From the NCBI RefSeq assembly GCF_021018895.1, contig NC_079364.1:30790201-30854200 (forward strand): a DNA stretch of 64,000 nt, read 5' to 3'. Every line of letters starts with the position of its first letter. Positions within the stretch are counted from its first letter, which is position 1. This document shows positions 34,167 to 44,758 of the stretch, piece after piece. The position numbers and the translations under genes were made by a program. Source of the stretch: Seriola aureovittata. Taxonomy: Eukaryota > Chordata > Actinopteri > Carangiformes > Carangidae. The notes under the pieces were generated by a model, which worked only from the letters and a program-made list of their open reading frames with translations, did no database searches and was not told where the DNA came from.

Positions 34167-34823
34167 CAGTCAGGTGGTCTCGTCTTTTTCTTTGGGAATC
34201 CTAACCGAAACGAATGAAATGTAAACCTACAGACCTACTTCTTGCACCTCAAGGTGATGGGGATAAAAGAAACAGAGCAAAAAGTAACTGAACTCATGTC
34301 GAGCTTCATCACTACAGTAGTGATACCTGCCTTACAAATATTACAGACTGGATGTGCAACAACTAAATGAGGAAACGGAACTGACAGACTAACAGATTAA
34401 TTAAACTTCAACAAGTTTTTTTAACTATGTTACGTTCCCAGAAAGAGTAAAGGGATAAAGGGAAGTAACAATAAAAGATAAAGAACCGGGGAAAACAGAA
34501 ACGAAACAGGAAACCAGATTCCAGAAATAAACAAGGAGGAACTTAATTCACAGTAAGGGAAAACTATAACGAAAAACTGGCAGTAGAGCACTGGGTAACA
34601 ACAACCAACGTCAAACACACAAAAGTAAGACTGTATTTATGCCACGAGGGGAGTGATGCAAAAGTGAGACCATATGTCGCTCTTCCATTTGTAAAGAAAC
34701 TGACTCATATTGTGATTTCTACTTGACTGTTTTAACTTGACTAAGCAAAGTACACACTTTGTCTTTTCCTGTTAACAGTGACTCACGTAATTGAACTGTT
34801 CATCATGAGTGATGAGTACAGTG

Positions 34824-35017
34824 TACAGTGGCTTCAGAAAGTATCCACACCCCCTTCACTTTTTACTGTTATTTTTTATTTTAAATTGATGAAATTATCA
34901 TCAATCCACATTCATTAACCCTTATTAACAAAGTAAAAACATGTTTTTAGAAAATTCAGCAAATTTAAAAAAAAATCATAAAGTGAAATCTCATTTACAG
35001 AAGTATTCAGAACTGGG
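34824..35017 (+). mobile_element. Tc1-like transposon left end, truncated
   Basis: Begins TACAGTGGCTTCAGAAAGTA, the same terminus as the element in cd81 intron 4. It continues with the typical AT-rich inner terminal region (AAAACATGTTTTTAGAAA, then CAGAAGTATTCAGA). No transposase sequence and no right terminus follow. Confidence 0.65.
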
Positions 35018-35649
35018 TGGGGGGTCCTCATGCAGAGGTTCTCCATGGAATTTAGAGGATCTTTAAGCCACTATACAATTAATGTGGCCCGATAAGTTCA
35101 TAATAACGATATTATTGTGATATCTTCAGAAAATTAGAAAATAAAAGTAAAATAATCAGTCAAATTAATTTTTTAACTTTATTTATTGTGTGTGTTTTTT
35201 TTGGCAAATGAATTGGACATAAATATGAGTGTAGGGAGGTGGAGAGAGTTTGTAGAAATAACTCTACAAAAAGAACAATTAGACTTAATGGAGAGTAAAA
35301 AGGAAACAAGATGAACGGATCAACAAAAGATCATCAAGGCTGAACATCTGCCATTGTATCAGTATATTAAAGTTTTTAAAATAACTTCTATTGCTGTTGA
35401 CAAAATAACAGTGTCATCAATTAGTATTAAAACATGAAGTCCGATGAGGAGACCATGTTCCCCACAGTCTTGGTTAAGCCTTCTTATTACTTTATCTACA
35501 AATAGCAGAAAGAAGAAATATAACTGAGACACTTGTTGCATATCTTTCATAAAACAATCAATCTTGATCTTTTAATGTCTCACTCAGAATCATCTGTGAT
35601 TTGATATAAAAGAAGAGACAGAGTGCCAGACTAAATGGACAGCACTTGG

Positions 35650-35830
35650 TAAATGGAGAGCACTTATATAGCTCTTTTCTATTCTTATCGACCGCTCAAA
35701 GTGCTTTACAACACTTGCCACATTCACTCACACATTCATACACACACTCACACACTGGTGTAACAGCCATCGGGGGCAATTTGTGATTCAGTATCTCGCT
35801 GACAGCTGAATTTAAATCAGCATCAACTCA
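35650..35830. repeat. Common fish interspersed repeat (GCACTTATATAGC type)
   Basis: AAATGGAGAGCACTTATATAGC is followed by CGACCGCTCAAAGTGCTTTACA, a CACATTCACTCACACATTC stretch and GGGGGCAATTTG. This order is recognised from many teleost genomes as an abundant repeat. No coding capacity. Confidence 0.55.
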
Positions 35831-35869
35831 CCCATACAGAAATGCAATATATGACACGTATGCCCCTGT

Positions 35870-36370
35870 ATCAACAGTGATGTTGCCATATATGTTAACT
35901 ATAAGGGGATATATTATTATCACATATATACATCCTCTGGATATATGAAGGTAGTTTATAAAGTTTACATACATGAAATACACATAGAAAAACCTGTATA
36001 TGTACATATTAAAAATATATATGATGATGTTTTATATGGTATCTATAGGCTTTTATATGTTTTTCTTATTCATTTCTCATTAATTTTAACATTCAAGGAA
36101 AGTGGTCTGAGACTTTTGGACCCTACTGTTTATAATATCAGTATATATCAACTGGCTTTAGAATGGATATATATATTAACATAACATATGCCTACAATAT
36201 AAGCATACATACATAAACATACATATTTGTATGGCCTAGACATATATGTCAATATATGAAATTGTTGCAATTTCTAAAAGGTTTTATAATTTTATTTTAT
36301 ATGTACATGACATGTACTTTACATACCTATGTTTGGAAATTCAATATATGTACATATATTACATTACATA
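35870..36370. repeat. AT-rich TATATGT low-complexity tract
   Basis: About 500 bp dominated by irregular ATATATG, ACATATAT and TACATACAT words with no fixed period. Short open frames here are compositional. No function is assigned. Confidence 0.5.
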
Positions 36371-36574
36371 CAGTACATGCGTTTGGACTAAGTGGAGTCA
36401 CAGGGTGTCCAGATACTGAAGGTGCTGTAGATTCATCCTGTTTACCCAAATAAAGCTTATCTGTCAGTGTGGTCACAGGTGAGAAATATTCACACAGAAT
36501 GTGTCTAATCCAAACGAAACAGGAGAGCAAGTTTCCAACGAGCAACAGCACAAGTAATAATAATGATAATGATA

Positions 36575-36926
36575 ACTTATATTTTTATAGCACCTTTCAA
36601 GGTACCCAAGGCCGCTTTACAGAGTAAGAAACACAAAGTAGATAAATAAAACAAATAAATAAAAACAAGACGAGAGAGAATAAGGATGGCAGTGATTTGA
36701 GGAGATGAGTGAGAGAGACTCCGGAGGCCTCGGTGAACAGATGGGTTTTCAGCAGTTTTTTGTAAATGTCCAGAGAGGAGGCTGTGCCAATTTCTTCCGG
36801 GAGAGAGTTCCAGAGGGTGGGGGCTGCCACACTGCATGCTCTGTCACCGAGAGATCGCAGTAATTCTGCACTTTGCCACCAGGGGGTGCACCAACCAAGC
36901 ATACAATAAAGTACTGGTAAGATCAT
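36575..36926 (-). mobile_element. LINE fragment: RT-ORF C-terminus and 3' tail
   Basis: On the minus strand, 36926 down to about 36650 encodes LLRSLGDRACSVAAPTLWNS followed by LP and, shortly after, LKTHLF. This is the hallmark C-terminus of L2/Rex-type LINE reverse-transcriptase ORFs. It is followed by the family's 3' end, which includes TTGAAAGGTGCTATAAAAAT and an ATT/ATC-rich tail at 36555-36575. Everything upstream of the last ~80 codons is missing, as expected for 5'-truncated insertion. Confidence 0.7.
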
Positions 36927-37940
36927 GTTCCACCACCTTCTGGTTGAGATCTGGTGTATAACATATGATTCACATTATTTTCATCAACCCACTGACCTCT
37001 CGTGTATGAAAGCATCTGGATTTGTTGTTCCTCTCCTCTCATTTACTCAGGTTTTCCCTTTAATTTAACACCAGTTTGTAGAAATGCTTGTACCACCCCT
37101 CTCAGAGAGCTGTAAAGTTACAATGTTCATTTGAGGCAGATATACAGTTGTACTTACTCACTGTATAGTATTGCAGTAGGCTCTATGTCAATAATGATTA
37201 TACAGATTGATATATTTCAAATATATTCATAATTTTGTAAATATAAAATATCATAAAAATGTAATAGTTTTAGAAAACTACATATCAAGTGAAGCCACCT
37301 GAGGTTGCAACACCAGGGATGAGGAGCATGAATTTAGTTTTTCAGTTTGATCTCTGCAGGCATGACAACACTGCCAAACAGCAGCACAGAGGGAGGCCTC
37401 CTCCTCTTTGCTAGGAAAAATGAAAATAAAACAACATCTCTTCGTCAGGATTCCTAGGAACTCCTGGGAACATTTCCCCCCTTGTTGAATTTCAACCAAG
37501 GACAAAGTTCTACAGATTTTTCTATCAACCAGACAGAATTTCAGGCTTTAAAACCCCAGATTTTGAATCTGTTGCCTTTTTCTGCTGCTATTTGGAGCTG
37601 GCAGGAGATTATAACGGAGATTTAAGTTGGACATATTGTAACCACACGTTTTCCCTTTTCTATTGTTTAGTTGTGTCGCTCGCTGAAAACCTCACATCGC
37701 TCAAAAATAGGATAAAGCTGCAAATATAAACACTAAGCAGCAAACATTCATTAGACTATGAGGCAAAACAAAGACTGCGTTCACCACGGTGCCCTGCACA
37801 GTGAAGTCTGTTGTCAAAATTATGAGCCCAAATTACACAATCATTGAGAGCAAATCATATAAGCAAAACTCCACAGAAGCTTAATGGAAAATTGTATAGT
37901 TTTGCATCAGCAGAGCAGGACCCTCTAAACTTAATTGAAG

Positions 37941-38071
37941 GAATAGGTCAACAATTTGAGAAAATACCCCTCTTCATGTTATTTGTGTTCTTGCCTTTTT
38001 ATATATTCTATGGCTCTTGCCAAGAGTGAAACTGATACCACCGTCACGTATGAAGCTGCAGCAGGATGTGG
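37941..38071 (+). repeat. GGGAAATA-family interspersed repeat, copy
   Basis: GAATAGGTCAACAATTTGAG, AAAATACCCC, then GCCAAGAGTGAAACTGATACC follow the order of the fish repeat whose typical start is a 'GGATAGTTC...TTTTGGGAAATA' block. Diverged. Confidence 0.5.
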
Positions 38072-38429
38072 CCACACTCTTTCACCTGGCAACCAATCAG
38101 GACAAGAGTTAGCAGCTTTGTCCCTCATTAAACATATCCCTACCTCCGGTAGCTGCAGCATGCTACATATAAACTGCACTAATCAATATTTGTATTTTAG
38201 CAATAGATCAAATGACTCTGTGTAATGTGAAAGGAGTTGCTTGTGGTGGGGGCGCAGGATATTTTGGTCTGACTCTCAGACGTTTGGGGTCGACCCATGT
38301 CCATCTTTGGTTTTAGAGTTTCATTGCTATTGATGTAAGGAGATTTCAACAGGGTGTGAGCACAGCACCTTGAACACCAGTATTCATATGCAAAATACAC
38401 CTTCGTAGTTCTATTTCCATGTTGTATGT

Positions 38430-38557
38430 TATGTTGCATGTATGCATGTCTGTGTATGTGCTGTTTTTTGCACTTTGGTCCATGAGAAACAACATTTTGT
38501 TCAGCGTTATACTTTGTATGTGGATGAATGACGATAAAAGTTGACTTGACTTGACTT
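38430..38557 (+). repeat. LINE-like 3' end with (ACTTG)n tail
   Basis: TTTTTTGCACTTTGGTCC, GTATGTGGATGAATGACGAT and AAAAGTTGACTTGACTTGAC form a 3' terminus with a short tandem tail, a form common for fish CR1/L2-type LINEs. It abuts the opposite-orientation LINE-like sequence starting near 38565. Confidence 0.5.
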
Positions 38558-38564
38558 CAGTGCC

Positions 38565-38829
38565 TTTATGTCTTTATTGTCATTGCACAGTTTACAATGA
38601 AAACAAGTTTTTCCAGTGGAACATACAGTAAACATAACTATATTCAGTAACATAACCTACAGACAACTAATAAATAGTACATGTGCTCAGTTCTATCGCA
38701 CATAGGTAAATTGCACAGATAATATTGCACATGTTTAGGGTATTACTGTACAGGATACCACTTGTTTATGTATTTATTAGCCCGATTGTTCAGCAGATTA
38801 GTTCTCTATGGCACTTGGATAAAAACTCT

Positions 38830-38912
<83 letters not shown>

Positions 38913-39150
38913 ACTTTTTAAGGGCCTGTATCTCCTTCCAGAGGGCAGCAGGGTGAAAAGCTGGTGACCTGGGTGGGATGAGTCTCTGATGATGAAGACA
39001 GCTGTTCTGTAAATGTTTTCTAGTGATGGTAACTGAGAACCAGTGATTTGTTGTACCAATTTTAATTTTATGAGTCTTTGAAGAGCTTTTCTGAGTGATG
39101 CAGCGCAGCTGGCAAACAGCACCTGCATGCCATAGGTGAGAATAACTTGA
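38565..39150 (-). repeat. LINE 3'-region-like repeat split by a GT microsatellite
   Basis: CTTTATTGTCATTGCACAGT at the left, and GAGGGCAGCAGGGTGAAAAG ... CTGGGTGGGATGAG ... TCTGATGATGAAGACAGC at 38940-39000, follow the order of a widespread fish LINE 3' conserved region read in reverse. It is interrupted by the GT run at 38832-38910. Moderately diverged. Confidence 0.5.
38832..38910. repeat. (GT)39 microsatellite
   Basis: 79 bp of uninterrupted GT, the longest perfect dinucleotide run in the window. Open frames across it on either strand (Cys-Val or His-Thr repeats) are artefacts of the repeat. Confidence 0.98.
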
Positions 39151-39920
39151 ACTTGACTTGAACTTGTCTCTCTTCTGCTCCACTGCACAGAAAGACAAGA
39201 GCATAGAAATGTGAACATATGACAGCAAAATGCAGTAGAGACTCACACACTGAGCTAAAATGAAATGAGTGAACATAAATTAGCTAAATAACATAAATAA
39301 AGTGCTTTTTATTTAAATATTTTTCTTTGGTTTCTTGGGGTTGGGGTGGGGGTCCCACTGGGGGGACAGGCTGCCCCTCAACGCAGGGGTTGGTGGGGGA
39401 AACACTACAGACCACAGAGAATGATCACCTGAGTCAGCACTTCCTCTCTGCTCAATGTAGAGTTTTCAAGTCTTTCAGCTCGTTGTTTTAAAGCCTCAGC
39501 TTTACTGCTTTGTTCACTCTCATGACTCCTTTGGCTTGTATTGGTTGTGTTTCAATAGGCCTGTATAAGCCAAGTTTCGCTGTGTACTGCTCCTTTATCT
39601 CTGCACATCATTTCTCTGCCAGCTTGTGTGATTAATGGCTGACAGTATTAGTCCTGCATGCTCTGGATTCTAACACCCACTCTCTGTCCTAATGAAAAAC
39701 ATCTCTCCCCCATCAGCAGTGAAAACAGGAAGAGCTATGTTTGAGAGAAAAGGGATTTAAAAATAACTCAAAAAATGTTGGAATACCTCAAAGATGCCAT
39801 GTCTAATTTAAATGTGTTAAGTAGGCTGACTCCAATAATGTAAGATATTGCTGTTCATTTTAGCATGACACAGGAGATCTCTGATTTAAAGCACTCAGCA
39901 TCAGCTAATATCTTTTTTTA

Positions 39921-40458
39921 CAACCCCAGGTTGTTTATGAGAGAGGGGAGTAACAAATATAGATGATGAACTAGCAGTCAGCTCAGTATTTTAGTCTTTT
40001 ACTGTCAGAAGCTTTGTTACTTCAGGGAGTTCTGGCCAAAATAACAAACGGAGTCTGCCCAATGTCAGTAGTAAATAAACTGTCAAAAAAATAAAAGTTA
40101 TAATCCTGAGCCTGACTCTCTATCAACATGAAACACAGGAGAAAAGGGGATGAAAGAAAACATGGCACCTCTCCCCTATGGGGCTTCCTGACAAGGAGTC
40201 AAAGGTAGTTAAAATACAAAACATGTGAAACAGTAACTTATAAATAATAAACAACTGATGATTGATTATTGAAGAAACACTGAGTGGTTATACTCACTGG
40301 GTGAAAGCAGACAGCAGAAGTGGCCGAGAGGCCTGGAAGTGCAGCCCCTCAGCATTTATTAAGGCTACCATCAGATTGGCTTCATCTCCCCAGAGCCACC
40401 AACCAATAGTAGTGTGGAAGAGGAACTAGAGCTGAGGCCCAGAGTATAAGGAGCAACA
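39921..40458 (-). repeat. LTR-like relic, copy 2
   Basis: Diverged partner of 31387-31857, sharing ordered blocks (AACCCCAGG, GGGGAGTAACAAA, GGCCAAAATAACAAA, CTCTCCCCTATGGGGCTTCC, GAGCTGAGGCCCAGAG). It is slightly longer. On the minus strand it has an internal AATAAATGCTGAGG that could be an LTR polyadenylation signal. Confidence 0.45.
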
Positions 40459-42079
40459 CAACACATATTAACACACCTTATCAGCTTCATATTCACCTAT
40501 GAATGATTTAACAAATATATAAATATTACTAACTCATACCACCCTGTATAAATAAACCCAAAACTGTCCCTTTAATTTGTTAAATTTGTTTGCCAAAAGC
40601 ATCTTGGCTGAGACAATCTTAGCTCATAGACTTTCAATAAAATTTTTGTTGCCTTTTAAGCTTTTCAGAAATGGCCGTGGTTCTGGTGAGTAGAGAACAT
40701 GTTGTAGTAGAATTGTACGGAAGCCTGTAACTGCCAATTTTAAAATGAAATCACTTAATCAGTTTGACATTCTATTTTCAGTATATCTACATTTTATAAT
40801 CTTAATTCAAATAAAATCTAACTAAAACTAACTCATCATTTTGAGTGCCACTAAACCTAACACTGCCACAATGATAATAACATAGAATGTAACTTTGACT
40901 TTTTATTTTCATTTTCAACTGGTCAGACAATATACAACCTAAACTAAACATCGCAAAGTATTGCATTAAACAAAAATGAAATTTTTCATAGCAAAGTCAA
41001 CCATATGAAATTTACCTTGATGGAAATTACCATGAAAATTACAGTGTGAAAGTCCAGTTTGCCAATAATGCATGCATTTTTAAAAATAGTAGTAGTAGTA
41101 TACAATAATATACTCTTTTTAATACCGTTGGAAGTAACCCAAAAAGTCAAAATAATCAAATAAGTGAAAATTCAACTGGACTGAATCTACTAATCTACTT
41201 TACGTTTACATTTTTGTGTCGCTTTATGTTACTGAAACAAAATAATGTCCGTTTTTACATCACAGATCTTGTCGCACACATGCTTGTGTTTATGCAGTAA
41301 ATTGACCTCCCTGTGTTAGTGAGTGTGTATGTGTGTCTTTCTAAAATTACCAGTTAGATGCAATCCTCATCACATCCACACCCAAACTGAGAGTCAGTGG
41401 TTTCTCTGTAAGTTTGTGTGAAAGCCTCATGGTCTTAGTACTGACAGGCTTGTTTGTGAGACAGGCTGCAGCACTCCCTCCCTGAGCCTCTCCGTTCCCG
41501 ACATATTACTACTCCTCAGACTCAGACTTCGTTTCCCACACCTCCCCAAAGAATTTCTCATGTTAGCTCTGGGTGATGAGTTTATTTCCACATTCCTGGG
41601 CCCTTAAATAACCAGCCCATTAACAGGAAGAGTGTGCTTATTTTGTAATGCTACCATTACTCTCATTTATTGGCATTTGAAATGTTGGGGAAATAGCTAC
41701 ATAACATCACTCATAGTATTTGTGGATACATGGAAACATGTATCTCTGCCTCTCATGAGTTATATTTGCCTTGTACCCTCACCTCAGTGATCTTCAGGAG
41801 GGTTTTTAGATGATGTCAGGTCGTTGTTTTTCAGAGACGTCACTTCAGCTGAGCTCAGCTTGTTGACCATCTGACCCTAACTCCACCCGATCCTCCCGGC
41901 CCCTCCTGCTGGCACCAGTCATCACTGAGTTTGGATGAGAATGATCTTGCATAAAATACCTTCATGATATGGAGGTTACTAACATTAATGACAGATACAT
42001 TTTTTTAACACTGAGCATGACCTTTAGTCATGTTTGGCTGAAATCACTGATGATTCAAACAGATTTACAGGATTTATCT

Positions 42080-42250
42080 TTGTTCCTGTGCACAATATCG
42101 ACCACCATGGAGGATGAATCCTAATGTTTGGTGATCCCTGGATTTTTCTTCTAGCACCACCATCAGGCCAAAGTTTCCACCTGTGTCCATGAAGACTTCC
42201 TTTTGCACCACGGCCAAAATATCTGCACTAAGTTGACTCATTTTTAGCTA
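42080..42250. repeat. Degenerate fish repeat (GATGAATCCTAATG family)
   Basis: GAGGATGAATCCTAATG...TTGGTGATCCCTGGATTTTT and TCTAGCACCACCATCAGG form the diagnostic order of an abundant teleost repeat. Related relics are at 1480-1625 (reverse order, CAATCCATCCAATAGTTGT) and 42670-42790. The class is not known to me. Confidence 0.5.
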
Positions 42251-43920
42251 TGGTTTGATGGTTTGATAAATAGCCTGCTGGATAATTGCCATCAGGGTAG
42301 AAATTAGATTAGGGGAGTCTGACCCACCTGATTAAGAAGAGGTAAAAACAACAGTTCGGGGGGAGGGGGGGGTGAAACATTTATATATCCTACTTACCTG
42401 CAATTTTAAATATAATAATAAATATTTCTCATATTCATGCCAGGAAAAATCTTGTACTACGATTTCACACACCCCTAAAGTGGACCATACCATTTCATAA
42501 CCTTGACATTAGTTGAACGTCTTGTCTGCCTCACACTCCATCAATGGCTAACGTCTCTTGTGTGTTGCATGCACAAACTGAGACATTGTAGGTAAATGTA
42601 GCAGTAGCTAACTATCTAGCTTTTTTAATACACTTTACGTTCATACCTAGTTTCTGAATTAGACTGTGTCAAGTATCTATGGATGTACAGATCCCCATGG
42701 TTCACAGATGATGACTGCTAATGACTATATTGATCTCTGACCTTTCGTCTAGCTTCATCATTATGTCAAAAACTCCCTGTACACACTGAAATGCCTGAAC
42801 ATTTGGGAACCTGCAAAATCTCTTTTTCCATTTGAGTTGGCAAACAGTAAAACTCTGGATCACAGCCAGTCTGGTCAGGAGTTGGACAGACCTGGTTAGT
42901 CAGTCTCAGCTGGTAAACCTCCGTCTCCTCCTGCTCTCTTTTATCACCCACACTATGTATAAATATAGCTGAATTTAATATTTAGTAGTTCTTGTTTTCA
43001 TATTATTGCTTCTCTTGTCAGACTAACTGAACAAGCAGTAAAAAATGAGTTGATCATGGGTCATAAAAGCTACTTGTTAACCATACCAACAATAACAATA
43101 ATTCCTGTGCTTCTGAGCTGAGATCATTCAGAAAAAACACAACATCACTAAAACTACTACAGCTACTACAACATCACTGTAGTGTGTTTGTTGGTGATAC
43201 TCCTCGGAGTCACCAGAGTCATGCATGCATCCTACAGATCAGGACTTTAGTGGCTCAACTTTCAGCCGCAGGCCAAAATCTCAGCGTCATGAACATGTCA
43301 CTGATCACAGAAGGTAAAAAAGTTCCCACACAGGTGAAGACAAACTGTGTCATCACACCAGTCACCTGAACTCCATCAATCCTGCCATCCACCATGCACT
43401 TCTGCAACATCCAGCATAAAGTAAATGATTCTACCTGTAACTTTATACATAGATTACATGAGTTGTATGTTTTCTGGTAAACTTTCACAACAGCCTCTCA
43501 GCTGGACATTTTTACAATATTCACCATTCAGTAATGTTTCTTTGATTTGTGTATAAGCAGATTACTGAGGGCACAGCAGAGGACTGTGACTCCAAAGTCA
43601 GCAGTTCTCTGATTTAGGCAACAAATGCATTTGGGTTAAAGTTAAGAAAGATAATAAAGATAATTGTTTCCAACAGCCTCTGCATAAACAAAGACCATGG
43701 TCGTCCTAACCTATTGCATCACGACCTTTGAATATTTGGATAGTTTGGTGGAAAACAATTGAAATACGTTATTATTGAACGTTTTACTGATATTCACTAT
43801 CAACATGTCTAGCCTATGTTAATTAACAATTAAGAAAGTATGTTTTCAGAATTCTGTTTCCTTCATGAAGCCTGCAGTTGTAAATTAGTGTAAATAACAT
43901 TTTTTTCTAGGAGACATATT

Positions 43921-44126
43921 GTGACAGCAGGTGGATTTTCGTTGCCCCCCAACCCTGTAGGTCCCGCCTACACTCAGTGCTGCTGCCATTTCATAGAGGA
44001 CACGAAGAAGACCAAGTATCCCTGCCTGCAGTCGGACGAGCCGCGCCCCGCTGTCGGACCTACAACTTCAAACACTTTTTTCTTTTCTCTTCACCTGGGT
44101 GAAATACTTTGTTTCCCGCTGCGAGT
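43921..44126 (+). promoter_or_regulatory. pkp3: Presumed pkp3 5' UTR / proximal promoter
   Basis: The 200 bp before the ATG are distinctly richer in G, C and CpG (for example GAGCCGCGCCCCGC) than the surrounding AT-rich DNA, and the richness continues into the exon. No TATA box was seen. This is consistent with a CpG-type promoter feeding the pkp3 first exon, but the start site is not defined and a splice-acceptor-like TTTTTTCTAG at 43902-43911 leaves open an upstream non-coding exon. Confidence 0.35.
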
Positions 44127-44337
44127 ATGAGTGTGGCGGTGGCGGTGGCGGAGGGCTGTTTTCTATCCGCCCTGCAGCCCAACTCTTCCTGCACCGCTTA
44201 TGTGGTTCCCTCGGGCGGCCCGTGTCCGGACCCCGTCGCTAAAGCCAGGAGAGTCCAGGAGCAGGTCCGGATGCGGCTGGCTGAGAAGAAGTCATCCTCC
44301 CTGCCCAGACTGGACGACTCGCTGGTCGGATCAACAG
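44127..44337 (+). CDS. pkp3: Plakophilin (PKP3-like) first coding exon
   Basis: Plakophilins are desmosomal armadillo-repeat proteins that link cadherins and desmoplakin at cell junctions. This exon encodes only the N-terminal head: 70 codons plus one base, from ATG at 44127 to a GTGAGC donor at 44338. The match rests on two conserved blocks in the right order: CFLSALQP near residue 11, and RRVQEQVRMRL near residue 45. The latter corresponds to the RVQEQV block shared by plakophilins 1 and 3, and the former is closer to plakophilin 3. The Val-Ala repeat after the start Met comes from a GCGGTG tandem. The in-frame sequence upstream of the ATG has no earlier ATG. No armadillo exons were seen downstream, so the gene must continue beyond 64000 or in unrecognised small exons. 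Plakophilin identity is firmer than the paralogue number. Confidence 0.75.
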
Positions 44338-44493
44338 GTGAGCCACATCCCGTTGAGATGGTTGGCTTCAAATTCGCCCCCGGTGCTTTGTCCAAGACAT
44401 TAGCAGGTGATAGTTATTAAACTGTTATTACTGTTACAGTTTACATGGAACATATGTTAACCTCTATTCAAAAAAAAAAACAACAAAAAAAAA

Positions 44494-44758
44494 CCTGCGG
44501 TCCAGGCAGCCCGAGGGGTCCTTGATGCGGTCCCTGGGGGATCCCAGCGAAAATAGTGGAGATAGAGTGGAATAATTTATTTGCATTAAAATTCCAATCA
44601 TGACATAGTCATGGGTTTCAAACACTTTCTAAAACATCTGAAAGCAAAACTTATCAGAGCTGGGTCCGTGGAATGAGACCATATCAAAAAGGGGGTCTGT
44701 GGTCTAGTTTGTTTCACTTTTGGGGTCCTTGACGTGAAGAAGTTTGAGAACCGCTGCC
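44494..44758 (-). repeat. hAT-like repeat relic
   Basis: The right edge, read in reverse, is CAGCGGTTCTCAAACTTCTT, the usual terminal sequence of fish hAT-derived repeats. The body contains repeated GGGGTCC(T/C)TGA words at both ends. The left terminus is obscured by a poly-A stretch. Confidence 0.4.

Larger units (their letters stand above)
34167..44126. other. Intergenic region between cd81 and pkp3
   Basis: No host gene was recognised. Contents from left to right are a Tc1-like left end (34824-35017), a degraded LINE/SINE-type segment (35650-35830), TATATGT-rich low-complexity DNA (35870-36370), a LINE C-terminal fragment (36575-36926), a GGGAAATA-family fragment (37941-38071), a LINE 3' tail, a reverse LINE-like UTR and a 79-bp GT run (38430-39150), a second LTR-like relic (39921-40458), and a degenerate repeat (42080-42250). 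Long AT-rich stretches in between show nothing supportable. Confidence 0.7.

Noticed and set aside
34424..34690. Third LTR-like relic (TGTTACG start)
   Set aside because: Shares only short AGTAACAA-type words with the two LTR-like relics. No ordered blocks and no boundaries, so not called.
38832..38910. CRISPR-like or satellite array
   Set aside because: A simple dinucleotide run, with no spacers or longer repeat unit. CRISPR is not expected in this nuclear genome.
43921..44130. 69-codon open frame just upstream of the pkp3 ATG
   Set aside because: It has no ATG start and no similarity that I recognise, and it lies in presumed 5' UTR/promoter DNA.
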